Shown piece by piece: positions 49,495 through 62,190 of a stretch of DNA of 64,000 bases (position 1 is its first letter; each line of letters begins with the position of its first letter). Source of the DNA: Gymnorhina tibicen. Its lineage: Eukaryota > Chordata > Aves > Passeriformes > Artamidae. Both the position numbers and the translations under genes were made by a program. The notes under the pieces were generated by a model. It saw only the letters and a list, made by a program, of their open reading frames with translations, was not told the DNA's origin and made no database searches. Location: positions 496,001 to 560,000 of the forward strand of contig VXAZ01003890.1 in NCBI GenBank assembly GCA_013399875.1, given 5' to 3'.

Positions 49495-52135
49495 TCAGAT
49501 TTCAGACAATATCTCTAGTTTCCCATGAAAAAGAACTATGCTTGTATCACTATTAATTTTTTTTATGTGCGTAAGAATGCAATGAGAATATTATTTTAAA
49601 ATTTTCTTTTCCTTTTGTTTTAGGCTTCTGGGTTTTTTAAAGTTTTAATTTAGGTCTCCACAAAGGTTCAATCAGGCCATTATTACCTCATTGCTATCAA
49701 ATACAAATTTTGGTCCTGCAAGACTCCTAACAAAGGACTAATTTTGTATCCTTCACCTGTGTAAATAAATTGTCAGATGTTGGTGGAACTAATTACAAGA
49801 GCATTGCTTTCTGCTTTCATCAGGACTTCAAGGCCTGATTGAAGCATGGTCAATACACACCACTGTCTTCCAATAACATTTTTATTCCAGATCTTGATTT
49901 TAAAACTAGTGTCCTCTTTGAAGAGTGTGAAAGAACTTTACAATAATTAATTCCTGTATTGGCCTGGAAGGGGGCTACAGCCACCCTACAGGTGGGACAG
50001 TTGAGTTGCTGCAAGGCTTGGTGGCTCCTCTGATAGATCCTCATCAGCCACATTTTCCATAAGCCGCACAATTCTCATCATTAAATTCTGCTCGACTCCC
50101 TACAAGCACTCTGTGCCTTTGATTTATACTCAGTTCCTTCAGACCCACAAAGCAGACACTAATTGTGCTGTATGTACACAGTGGAATGGGACCTTAAGGG
50201 ATAGGTTTTTAGTAACTCTGATGACACCTTCCTAGTTAGTGCAGTGTAGCAGGATTCTATTTAAGATTGCTTTGTTTAATTATTTAAGAGCCATTATGGT
50301 AACTGGATATACTCTAACTGTAATTTATTAACTCATACACTTGAATTATCCAAGTCTCTACATCCACTTCACAGAATTACAGAGGAACTAGAATAAGATA
50401 ATGCTATTGAAATGCTACAGAATATTCCCTCTGCTGAGAAGTAGAGAAGCTCTCTTATCTCTCGTAGCAAAGGGGTTCATAAGCTTCAACTATGCACTAG
50501 GACTACAAGAATCATTTTATACTCACAGCAGATGTTCATGTAGACATTATTAAGAAAATGTGTGCATTTTCTATACATGTATTTGTATGTTTAAGTAAAT
50601 ACCTACACATATATATGCATACATAGATAAGTCTTCAATTTGCTTCCCTTTTTTTTGTGCAAAAAATGATACTGCATCAATCTGTTCATTCCTTTTTCTC
50701 TGCTCTTCTGAATATGCTTCTTCATGCTCTGATCCTTGTCCCTTTCCACCTTGTGCTTTCTTGTTGTCTCCACATTTTATCTAAGTTTGGATGTTGTGTT
50801 AGAAGTTTCCTTGCTCAGTGCAAACACTGCCCATTCACCTGCATCCCTCTTCACCACCATCCTCTGTGCACACTGGCCGTCTGCTTTCTGCCTGCCTGCA
50901 TGGGACATCCTTTTCCCCTGGAAAATGACAGCTCTGGGAGCAGCACCTCGAGAGTGCTCTGATATAAAGTCTGCTTTTGCCATCAGCAGCTGGATTCTCT
51001 TCTTGCCATTCAGGCACTTTTGAGCAGAGCCATCATTTGCAAAAAGAATAGAGACACATGGAGCAGCAGACAAAGGAAAAAACATCTAGGCTAAAACATG
51101 TGATCAGCCAGCCCCCTGAAAGCCATAGCAGGCACTCACAGACTATCTCAGTGTCATAAATTAATTGGGAACTGCTTAGAAAGAAAAATTTTTAGCACTC
51201 AGGATTCTTACTTACATCAGTCTCTTCAATAGAATATTGCTTTCGTTTCAGCATGTATCTTTCTTAACCCAAGATGCTTCCCACAATTCTGCTGTGCTCC
51301 AGACAACAGGTCATAAACATCAGGAACGTGCAGCAGAGCCATTATCAGTCCTGTATTCTGGGCTGCAGCATCCCTGCTGTTCAAATATACTGGCATAGGA
51401 CAGAAAACTGATAACAGTAATTCTACAGAGCTTTTGAGCCAGGAGAAGAAGAGGATTGCAAACAATTACTGCCTTGGAGGCTCAGATGTTCTAAAGCAAA
51501 AAGGGGGAAAACTCATAATTTACCTGGACTGACCACTTTTGCAATAAAGAAGTAACTTGCTCTAAATTAAAAGCCTGCCAAAACTGAAAAGTTAGACAGG
51601 CACGCCTGAGAAAGATTACTAACAGATACAGAATGCTTTCCTGTGTAATCACTAATGCACAATATCCCTCTTACACTTAACCTTTATGTGCTACCAAAGA
51701 ACAGCATCAAGATTGTCCTTCCAGCACACGTCTGTAACTGAAAGCTTTTAATATCCTCCTTCCATCTCCATCAAAGCCAAGATATCAGGAACATAGAAAG
51801 ATTTAACCACTTATTAAACAGCACTATCATGTCAGGCAATATGTTCTTTTCTACAGGGCACTAGTGAATTGAATGTGCAAGAGAGACAAAGTGTCTAACA
51901 AAGAGAAAGCTGCTGCGGGACAGGGATTGCCTCTCCTATCCCAAGCTACTTGACTAGCAAGGAAATCTTATGGAACACAAACCAGAGCAAGCCAATGACA
52001 GCAAATGAGGCAATGGGAAATCACAGAAATAAAGGTGTAGAAAGAGACTGGTGGACATGAACCATTTAGTTGGGGGTGTTTTTTTTTTTGTTTTCTTTTT
52101 TTAAAAAATTACTTCATTAGTAAACAAAAACTTCT

Positions 52136-52275
52136 TAGAATCATAAATTCATATAATAGTTTGGGTTGGAAGAGACCAAAGATCATCCAGTTCCAAACCC
52201 TCTGCCATGGGTAGGGATGCCACACACTAAATCAGATTGCTTAGAGCCTCATCCAAACAGGCTTGAGCCCTGTAC
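52136..52275 (-). mobile_element. CR1 LINE 3' end, antisense
   Basis: In plus-strand reading: 'agaatcataaattcatataatagtttgggttgg', 'aagatcatccagttccaaaccctctgccatgggtaggg', 'attgcttagagcctcatccaa'. This is the inverted CR1 3' UTR, with the terminal 8-bp repeat partly visible at the left edge. It is 5'-truncated to about 140 bp. A second CR1 on the same strand starts 200 bp to the right; the spacer (52276-52478) was not recognised. Confidence 0.88.
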
Positions 52276-52478
52276 AAAGTTGTTTGCTGGATCCAACTTA
52301 GGATCTAATTGCTTTGATTACCTGGCTCAAGATGAACTTGACTCTGCCTTCCTCTTTTTCTGCAATGTGAAAACCAGGTCTCACTGTCATGTTTCACATA
52401 ACCATTCCCCAGCCATGGTACACACCAGGCCGACTAGAGAACACGGCTGAAAATCAGGCCCTGAGGCAGCCACTCCTA

Positions 52479-52942
52479 TCACAGAATCACAGAATATCCT
52501 GATCTTTGCATCCTGCTCCTGGCCTTGAAGAGGACACCCCAAGAGTCACACCAGGTGCCTGAGAGCATTGTCCAAATGCTCATTAAATTCTGTCAGGCTT
52601 GGTGCAGTGACCACTTCCCTGGGGAGCCTCTTCCAGTGCCTGACCACCCTCTGGGGGAAGAACCTTTTCCTAATATTCAACCTAAACCTGCCCTGACACA
52701 GCTTCAGGCCATTCCTTTGGCTCCTGTCACTGATCACCTGAGAGAAGAGATCAGTGCCTGCCCTTCCTTTTCCCCTTGTGAGGAGGTTGTAACTCCAATG
52801 AGGTCTCCTCTCAGTCTCCTCTTCTCCAGGCTGAACAAACCAAGTGACCTCAGTCACTGCTTGTATGGATTCCGCTCAAGGCTCCTTGTCATTTTTGCAG
52901 CCCTCCTTTGGACACTCTTTAATAGCTTTATATCCTTATATG
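52479..52942 (-). mobile_element. CR1 LINE 3' portion, antisense, with readable ORF2 C-terminus
   Basis: The 3' end is at the left: TCACAGAATCACAGAATA is the inverted ATTCTGTG repeat. Reading leftwards on the minus strand, translation from about 52857 gives the ORF2 tail, with landmarks FSQVISDRSQRNGLKL, LNIRKRFFPQRVVRHWKRL and PREVVTAPSLTEFNEHLD. This frame is open for 103 codons without a stop, so it is among the better preserved copies. The usual UTR is short. Similarity ends near 52942, where the element is 5'-truncated. Confidence 0.93.
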
Positions 52943-55900
52943 CTTAAGAACATGAAATAAACATCATTATATAACAATAAGTATTTAACACTGTGGGAAA
53001 GCTGTCACCAGGGACAGTTCCAGTGAAAGAAAACACAACAAAGAGCCCTTCCCTGGCAATATTCACACATCTTTATGGCACGGCATAGATGCATGCACAC
53101 ATACTGACATAAAGCAGTCAGAATGAGCCGATATCCAGCTTAACAACCCCACAGTTTCAGGATATTGACACCAGCACTATATGAGGAGACAAAACAGTGC
53201 AAACAGTTCAGGACTCCTACATTGCTATGCTGGTAATTCTCATCTACCTCTGAAACTGCTGCTGATACAGATTCTCACTACCTCATATTTGTTTCCTGTC
53301 TTTAAAGCTGTGTCTAAATCCATAATTACCAGCTGATGCATAGTCATGAGTCATACAGACAAAAGCCACTAGCAATTCTGGGCTCTTCAGTTTCTGAGAC
53401 CCAAACCAAGGCATGCTACAACCTAAAACATCTCTACTCACCTCTGCAAACCTCTGCTAATTGGAGGACACAGGGGCTTGGCCGTATTTTTTGACAGAGT
53501 TCCACCCAGAAAAAGAAGATGCAGCCAGTAACATATGGGTGCATGGCAGCCATGAGTTTTAGACTTCCATGCTCAAAATGGCCTCCTAGAATCAGTAACT
53601 ATTTAAAACAAATGTTGCCTGTAACTTTTATAGGGCCTGGAACATTCAGGGCAGGTACATTCTCATGATCATGTGAGATCCCAGGTGCAGTACTAAGGTG
53701 AGAAAGAAAAAAAACATCAAAGCAACCCCCAAAACTACACCCCCAAAGTGAAATACGCTTTCATTTCAATGGAAAACTAAAATATTAATATAAAAATTCA
53801 GAATTAATTATCTTGCTTATTTCACTTTCAAAAAAAGGGAATTGTTTCACAGTCAGCAAAACAGACATTTAATTAGGCTTTGCAATTCACATACAACTGA
53901 ATAAAATACATGGAAAAAAGGCATAATTGCCTCAGCTCATTATACACCATTGTTTGAATGAATACAGCTTGCCCCCATAGCCCCTGAACAGTGACTTTCC
54001 ATGAATCATCTCTCTGAGGGCTGAGGGATTGAGTGGGTTTTGTGAAGACAGGTCGAGTGGACCTGTGTATTCTTGGAGAGTCATAAGCAACACAAAAATC
54101 TAGTGCACGTAATTGAGTTAAAGGACACAGACTCATTAAATCCTTTCTGCAAAACGATGAGAAGTTTCCAGCAATCAGGTTGCTCGGGATGCTGCAAAAG
54201 GAATTGCTCTGGATGCAAATTTGACCTGAGGAATAGAATGCTTTGTGCATCTTCCTTCAGAATCTTGCCAAGGCAGAAGGAGAAGAAAACAGTGTGTTGA
54301 GGTTTCCAGTCTGAGTCTCAATTACTGCAACTGTAGGAAAATAATCATACGAAAAAGTCAGGAAAAAGCATCCTGAAAATGCAGGTTGAAAAAAAAGTTG
54401 GCTGCAGCTTGTTGCACAATTTAAATGGGGGGTACTTGTGTGCATTTAGCATTCAAAATACAAAAGGAACGATATGATTTATTTCAGCTGAGAACCAGCT
54501 GTAAAATGCAAAGGCATCGGGGATGAATGAGACAGGAAGCCACCGGGAGGCACTATTGCCACTCAGCAAGTGCGTGATCAAAGCCTCTCCTGCTGCTGCA
54601 GGTCCTCGGCCATCAGCGGAACAGCCTCGTGTGCAGGTCAACTTACGAGCGACAGCACCACTGTGCAGAAAATACACTTATTCAGAGGCTGGTGCATTTT
54701 TACCTACCTTGAATGGTGCTGAAAATTTTTGCAATAAAAGTGATATGCGAACTTTGCTAGTTACCAGAGACTAAAGTGGGTTTTGTTTATTTTATTGTAT
54801 AGCATCATCTAACTTTATCCTGAATAAAAAAGAGGGCTATAATGAACAAAGCAAAATCTTAAGGGATTATGAACAAACTTCTTTGTAAATTAGAAATCTA
54901 GGAATGTCTGCAGAATGAATACTTACCTTTCAAAACTGCAAATTGCTATGCAAAAAAGGAAAATGAAAGTAATGATAATATGACTCTCCTTGCAGTTGAA
55001 AAAACCCTTTAATTTTGCATTTTATTAATTTTATACTGTATCAGACACTTTGATTTTAATCTCAGAAGAAAAAACCAAAGCTGAGTGCAGTACAGATGAA
55101 ATGTCAGAAACCACAGAAGCCTCAGACATCCTGTTCTTATACTGCCACTCATCCGAATAAAAGTCCACAAAATCCAACTTTTTTTTCTTCCAGGTACAAC
55201 TAAGTAAAGCCTTATTTTTCATGCAATTAACAATTCTCTGGCAATTTGAAGAATATTGTACATATTTTTAAACTCTGCATTCAAATATTTTGAAGGAATT
55301 TCATAAAAAGATTTGACTTTCACTTATGTAGTATCACAGTCAGAGAAGGGTTTACTTAGTATTCTTGTCTTATGCATTTGCTGTATTTTTAAAATTTGCC
55401 ATAATCTGGAAAAATACAGCATTATTTAGGATTTTTGTCATTTTATAGTGAAAATAGCGTAAGAAAAATGCCTTTTAAAATAATGCTTTATGATCTTTAT
55501 TGATTCATATGTACAAGAGTTTAATTCCTGAAGCAGATCATTCATATAACATTTTCCTTTTCTGCTGTTATCCACAATATTTCAGATGCAAGATATTTCC
55601 CCATTTTTACCTCAAGGTAGAAACACACCTTTAATTATTGATAAATGTGGTATCAGCTGCCTTGACTGCCCAACAACAATTAATCTAGAAAGATCTGCTG
55701 ATAACATGAAGTATAGAAATACTTACAATGCAAAGAACCCAAAGTGAACAATTTTAAGGCACATTATACTTTGAATTATTTAATTCACCACACAGAATGC
55801 TTCAGAGAAACACAATGTACATCTCAAATGAAATTCCTCCTTAGTGCAGAGGTTTAATGTTAAAGTGAGTCTGCTAGGTTAATCCATGGGAATATTGGAT

Positions 55901-56574
55901 CTTGTCTGGCAAATCTGCCTGAGCCAAGAGCGAGTACTCAGGCAGGTGGAAACATCTGCCTTAAATTTGCTTCTACTCAAAGCTAGAAGAATGAAAATCA
56001 GCTCCAGGCTTGATAGCTGTGCTCCTGTGAGAGCGTGTCACCTGAGATGATGGTTACAGCAGAAACCAGAGTCAATGACACTGAACAGTTTTGATTTTAT
56101 GGCACAGCCACACACCTGGCTTGTGCTCTGCTGTGCATCAACACAGCAGTTAGCCCAGATCAGAGGATGATGGGCACCAGAGGAAGGTGGTTTGCTCCAT
56201 GGAGTGCCAAGTGAAAGCTAATTGTTGTTCTGTCATAGCTTATCTTTGGACAATTTTCTGTGCCTTGTATCTTCATCTCCAAAAGATTAATTCTCTAATT
56301 ATCACAGTATTGTACAGATAATTCAATTTACGACTGCCATGTCCTTCAACACTGTTGTAACCAGGCTCATATAAAATACTTCAGAGAGGTCCTTGGAACT
56401 ATCTTCTACATAAGCTGGACAAGCAGATGTTACATGCCTCAGGCACAAGATAATCAGCACCTTCAAGAAGAGAAAAAATATCTCTTTATTTGAGGTATTT
56501 ATTTAGTTCTTATTACTGGACAAAGGAAACAAAGAGCAATCATTTAGTTCTACTCCAGGGAGAGAGAAAAACAT
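52943..56574. other. Gene-free unique DNA
   Basis: No gene or mobile element was recognised. A small CpG cluster lies at 54515-54665. 55500-56340 is AT-rich and CNE-like, with homeodomain words (GATTAATTCTCTAATTATCA near 56285-56305). The 125-codon minus open frame at 53873-54250 has no recognisable domain. Confidence 0.5.
54515..54665. promoter_or_regulatory. Small CpG cluster
   Basis: I count eight CpG in about 150 bp (for example CATCGGGG, CACCGGGAG, GTGCGTG, CCTCGGCC, AGCGGAA, CCTCGTG, TACGAGCGAC) in an otherwise CpG-poor, AT-rich region. A stretch on each strand is open for more than 70 codons, but no protein family was recognised. It may be an enhancer core, an orphan CpG element or an unrecognised exon. 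Confidence 0.3.
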
Positions 56575-56790
56575 GCTAGGTTCAAGAATTTATTCACTGA
56601 AAGAGTAGTTAGGCATTGGAACAGGCTACCCAGGGAAATGGAGTCATCATCCCTGAAAATGTTCAAAAACATGTCGATGTGGCATTTGGGGACATGGTTT
56701 AGTGCTGGACTTGGCAGTGCTGTGTTAATGGCTGGACTTGATGATCTCCGAGGTATTTTTCAACCTTCAGAATTCCATGAATTTATCATA
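56575..56790 (+). mobile_element. CR1 LINE 3' end
   Basis: Sense CR1 3' region: 'gaaagagtagttaggcattggaacaggctacccagg', 'catccctgaaaatgttcaaaaacatgt', 'gttaatggctggacttgatgatctccgagg', with a decayed end near 'ttcaaccttcagaattcc'. It is the same subfamily type as the copy at 39893-40104. It sits about 70 bp upstream of the larger CR1 remnant that begins near 56860. Confidence 0.9.
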
Positions 56791-56859
56791 ATATTCTGCC
56801 TGTTTTCTTCTACCTTTATTAAAAACGCTTGTGAAATTTTAGTGAAGTTAAATGTGGGA

Positions 56860-58500
56860 TTCAGACCCACTTGTCCTTATGGGAGATTTCAACTTCCCAG
56901 ACAAAACTGGGAATATCATTCTGCTGTGATAAACTGACAGGTCTTGAAAATTCTTGAAGTTTGTTCTTCTTGTCACAGGTACTCAGTCAGCCAGCCAGGA
57001 AAGGTGCCCTCCTAGACCTGCTGTTTGTGAATAGAGAAGGATTCATGGGGGATGTGATGGTAGGTGGCTGTCTTGGCCACAGAGATCATGTGTAAAACAA
57101 CATGATTGTGTTTAAAATTTTCAGTGCAATGAGAAAAAGGGACAGGGAAATTGCTACCCTGGACTTCAGGAGAGAAAACTTCTAAGCTATTCAGGAGCTA
57201 TTTAGCTGATTACCCCGGAAACCTGCTTTTGAGGGCTTGGAAGCCCTCAAGTGCTGATCTGTCTTTAAGAGAAACCTTTTTGAAGCACAGGAGCTGGCAA
57301 TTCCACTACATCCTAAATTAAGCAAGTGGGAAAGAAATCTAGCTTGGCTGAACACGGAACTCCTCGTGGGGCTCAGGAGGGAAAATAAACTGTGTGATCT
57401 CAGAAGTGAGGTCAGGCTTTTCAGGAAGAATACAGAGTTTTAGATACTGTCCATCACAGCATCTTCTGGACAAGTTGTCCAGCTGTGGAAAGATCAGGTA
57501 CACAGTGCACTTGGTGAAGAACTGGCTGAAGGACAGAGCTTGGAGGGTTGTCACCAATGGTGTTGCTCTGGGTTCATTTGTGGGGCCAGTCCTGTTCAAT
57601 AAATTTTATCAATGGTCTGGATGTAGCAGTTGGATGCACCATTAGCAAATTTGCTGATGACACCAAAATGGGAGGTGTGGTTTGTTTTTTCGAGAGACAG
57701 AAAGCCTTGTAGAGGGATCTAGACAGATAGGGGAATCGGGTTATGATTAACAGGATGAAATTCAGAAGCTGGAATGTTGGATTCTGCACCTAGGATGGAG
57801 CAATTCCTAACCCAAGTCTAAACAGGGAGAAGAGTAGCTGGAGATCAGCCCTGCAGACAGGGATCAGCTTCTCCAGGAGCCAGCAGTGAGCCCTGGCAGC
57901 CCAGAGGGCAAATCCCATTCTGGGGTGCATCAAACACAGCACAGCCAGCTGGGAAAAATGAGGATTATCCTGCTGTGCTCAGTGTTGGAGCCCTGAGTGC
58001 AGGGCTGGCACCCACCAGGTGCCATGAAGGTTCATGACTGCATCCAGAGGGAAACAAAGATATTGATGGGGCTGGAAGTCATGTCCTGTGAGGAGCAGCT
58101 GAGGGCTCTGGGCTTGTCTGGTTTGGAGAAGAGGAGGCTGAGGGGTGACATCATTGCTCTCCAACAGCTTCCTGCATGGGGAAGGGGAGAGGGAGGTGCT
58201 GATCTCTTCTCCCTAGGATCCAGTGATAGGACACATTGGAATGGTTCCAAACCATGCCTGGGAGGCTTAGACTGGACATTAGGAAGGACTTCATTAGTGG
58301 GAGGGTAGTCAAAAAGTGGAACAGATTTCCCAGAGACGTGGTCAATGCTCCAGACCCATCAGTGTTTAATAGGCATTTGGGAGTGCCCTTAACAACAGCT
58401 TTAACATTTGGTCAGCCCTAAATTGGTCAAGTAATTGGATTAGATGGTCTTGTAAGTCCCCTCCAACTGAAATGGTCTATTTTGTTTAGTTCTATTCTTG
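56860..58500 (+). mobile_element. CR1 LINE, internally deleted copy with endonuclease, RT and 3' end
   Basis: About 1.64 kb of a sense CR1 (full length about 4.5 kb). The endonuclease C-terminal half begins at 56882 (GDFNFPD), followed by KGALLDLLFVNREGFMGDVM, then VGGCLGHRDH near 57040-57090. AWLN/TELL-type connector residues follow near 57345. The next recognisable part is already the RT after motif A (LDTVHHSI, about 57445), so the RT fingers and motif A are deleted. The GVPQGS motif is replaced by a shortened VALGSFVGPVLFN. The catalytic FADD motif is intact at 57650-57661. From 58080 the ORF2 C-terminal region is readable (RLRLDIRKDFISGRVVKKWN). The 3' end (GTCCCCTCCAACTGAAATGG, then TTCTATTCTTG) carries an ATTCT-type tail, a different CR1 subfamily from the other copies. 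Frameshifts make it inactive. Confidence 0.88.
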
Positions 58501-61500
58501 TAATTCACAGACAGTGATTAAAAATCAGCTCTGCCCCCACACTGCTGATTCTGCTGAGAGTCCCTTGGAGCCCACTCAGGAACCTGTGATGACCTGGGTC
58601 ATTCCCATGCTAATGAGTGTTAACAATATTACAGAATCCATTTAAAAGCTGCCATTTTCAATGCTGATGTCAGAGGTAGCCTGCAGGTAGGAAATAGTTT
58701 CATTTGTTTTATTTAACAATTCAGTTGTTCACTTAGCCTAAGCCTTCTGGGGTTACAGGCAACCAGAACAGGTTTCTTGAACAAGTTGCACCCAGTACAT
58801 CACCAGAGAGCATTTAGAAGATTATATTTCCAATGTTGTTATTACAAATTATGCCATCCAGGGTGGATAGCTTCAGAAAAACCTGAAATTTGACCAAATG
58901 AAAATCACCTACTTTCATTATTTGGAAGATTAATTTGTACAGGACTGAGGATTCTTCGTTCTTTTTCCCTAAAGGATAATATTGTTTCTACAAGCTGGTG
59001 GGAGTGGAAAGCTATAAACAACTGCTGATGGGTTGTGAACTGAATAGAATAGTCATCATAATCAATAACTTAGTAATATTTACAACAATGTCATGACCTG
59101 GCAGAAATTTTCATCTATAATTATAGTCCTCATTTTGGATAAGCTTTTTTTTTTTTTTAGAAAAGGAATGACAGTACTTGTGCTTATCTATTTAACTGCT
59201 AACATGAGTCTAATTGCATTCACAGTGAAATTTTGGGTTTGATTTGCAGCAATGAGAACTCAGATGCATAAGCCCTGGAAATTACCTTAAAACTAACTAA
59301 AGCTTTTCTTGCTTTTACCAAGGTACAGAAATAGAAATTTTTCATATAAAAATAAGTTAAGAAAATATGCACTTACTTACCTTTATTGTCTGGAAATCGC
59401 TGTCCATTTTTTCCATTTCAATAATGTAGTAGCTGTTAGAGCTAAAAGATAGTCTTGAAGGACATTGGTTCTAAAATTTACTCCATGGAGAGTTCCTGGA
59501 TTTATATGCTTTTATATGGGAAAGGGCAAAACAAAAACAGTGTTGAAAACTAGGTTATATAAATAGAGCATGCACCTAGTTATGTACTATAAATCATGCA
59601 GATGAGTATTTTTAACTGGGGGAAGGAGACAGAAGAACAATGAAGAAATATAGCTGTTCATAAAGCCTAAGGTGATGATATTTTCTTGTTCTGGAGACAC
59701 CAGAAATGCACATAGACATTGAGCTTGCTTCTCAAAGAGAACTGATAAATGAGGGAAGGCACCCCAAGGGGTTCCCTTAGGTTCCCCAAGTTCAACAAAA
59801 CCAAAGGCCCTCTTCAGTACAATGCTTTTTCCTCACATCTTTCCTCAGATAAAATGAATTATGCACAGAGATTGTTTATTTCAGTTTGGATGCTTTGGAA
59901 TTTCTGTTGTAATAAACAGGGCTCTGAGGACCTCTCTGTAAATGCTTTTCCTGTTTATTTACATTGTTTTTATCAACACAAACACTTATCTCAACCCCAA
60001 CATCTTATCTCCCCTCAAAAAAACCCCACAAACCCAAACATTATTAAGTTGGAGATGCTGAGATATGTTTAAATTGCTGTCTCTCTGCATCTTTCCATCT
60101 GCAGAACAAATGGACTAGGAAAGTTTACATTCCTGAAGGAACTATAGTAAGATTTTTTTAACATTCATTATATACTTAGAAAATAGATTCTCTGTCTGTT
60201 TAAGTTAATTTTATAACAAATTAGCTGTAGGATTTAGGAATAGTCATGCACAATTAAAAAGAAAAGTGCATATTAAAAAAAACAACCTTAGGATATTTTT
60301 TATGGTAACTCCATTCTTTACACAAATATGGCAATTTTTTTTTTCAAACAGAAGTAATTCTGTCTTCTTTCCCTCACAGCCCAAAGCATGAGCTCTGTCA
60401 GGATCCAGGAAATATGTAGAGCAATGCCTAACACTCAGACACCCAGTCTGGAAGATTTCTTCTGAGAACAGTCAGGACACATACTCAAAAGGACAAATGC
60501 TGCCAAAATACACTTGTAACTTTTTTCTTTATAAAAACTGAGCTGCAGCACTATCTGTCATTATATTAGCCCAGTAGCTGCAATATTTACTCAGAAACTC
60601 TTGAGAACTAACTTGTATGCTTTGGGAAGATTTTCCTCTCTTGGAAAGCTGCTCTAGTCAGCAATTCAGTCTTTCACATCCATTCTCCTCTTGCCATATG
60701 AATCTTTCCTCCTTTTCAACACAGGCTAACACTGTGAATGTACACACAGGCTGCTATGTTTTGCATTCAATAGACATTGGATTTAAACAAGAAATAATCT
60801 TGAGGGCAAGTCGAGATTCCAGGACTCCACACTCTTAATTCAAGGCATCAGGCACTGGTGTCAAAGGATTTCTGACTGAGTGTTAAACCCAGCAGGTTAT
60901 TTTGCACAAGGGCATCACAATGATTTTAGCACAAAATTTGTTCCTAATTTTTTAGATTAGACATCATCCCTCACAACTGGTTTTGACTCTGGACTTGGAG
61001 AAGGTTGTCTAGGATCTCCTTAATAGAACTCTCTGTGGTGCCTAAATTGCAGAGAGGACACAAAAAATTAATTTCTCCCATGCTCAGAGTTTTCAACTGG
61101 AAACTGCTGCTGAGGTACCAGCAGTTCCCTAGTCAATCTGATTGTCTCCTTAAGGGAACTAGTTCTTCCCAGAGCATTGCAGAGAAAGCATATGGTAGGC
61201 TCTGGCTTCCATTTCTTGGGACCAGCCACCTAAAAAAATAACCATTGCAAAAAACCACTGCAGTCCTTTATCCATCTGTCTTTAGTGTGCTGGTGTGAGA
61301 CAATTTCACTCCAATTTGTTCATACTGAAGGAGCCCTACTTAACTGAAGTACTGCCATAGAAAATAGCTGAGCAGATCAGCTCTTCTTGGAGGATATCTT
61401 TGCTCACTGAAGCAGATGATAGTCCTCCACAGACTTACATAGTCTTGAAAAAAGCAGGAAGATGCAGAAGGTTCATTTCAGCTAAAGTTTTGGTGGCTCT

Positions 61501-62117
61501 CTGTTCCCATTATAAATGTGCTCCTTAGAGTTCATCATGAGGCCTTCACATATGTTTGAAGTTAAATACCTGCACAACCTTTTGCATAATGAAGTCATAG
61601 CTATTACCAGTTATGCTGGTACTTCTTTTTATCTGCTGTCATCCTAGTTCATTCTTAAGAACTTACCAAAGAACTGTAATGTCATTAAATACCATCCAGA
61701 CATGAAAAGCTTGGTGAAGAACTTCAATGCCTACAGAAAAAAATATGGTTAAGCCACAGAGGAGCAAGTATTTATATTTTTTAAACATTTTTAAAATCAC
61801 TATCCTTACAGAGTAGACTTTATTTGTGAAAACAAATCAGCTTATGATAGATTTCTTTGGGGTTAACATCAAGGAAACATTGTGTTGCCGTTGGATACAC
61901 CTCAGCCATTTAGAGGGGAATAAATATTGTCTGAAGTCAATATATTTGTGTCCTTAACCGAGATGAGAAATCCCAATCATTCCAATCATTTTTGTCTGTA
62001 AGAAGAGGTGGTGTTTTTCAGGGACTTTCCATGAGCTACGAAGAAATTCTCCAGGGATGGGAAAGGGTTCAATTAAGTTGTATAAGCACAAGCATCTAGT
62101 GCTACTAAATGCTAAGG

Positions 62118-62190
62118 TGTAGATAGATAGATAGAGAGAGAGAGAGAGATATTTAGGTATATATGTGTGTGTGTTTATATATATATACAC
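62118..62190. repeat. Compound microsatellite (GATA)n(GA)n...(TG)n(TA)n
   Basis: Three to four GATA units, about seven GA units, a short bridge, then five TG units and five TA units. The compound form is likely to vary in length between individuals. Confidence 0.9.

Larger units (their letters stand above)
41953..52135. other. Gene-free unique DNA, 10 kb without a confident mobile element
   Basis: No gene and no clear mobile element in about 10 kb. 44600-45350 is the strongest conserved-noncoding candidate. Simple repeats occur at 48360-48380 (AAAC units) and 49449-49494. Open frames up to 102 codons overlap on both strands without recognisable domains. Confidence 0.55.

Noticed and set aside
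50657..51085. Three overlapping frames near 100 codons, one with hydrophobic stretches
   Set aside because: Sense and antisense are both open, hydrophobicity follows from T-rich codons, no domain recognised.
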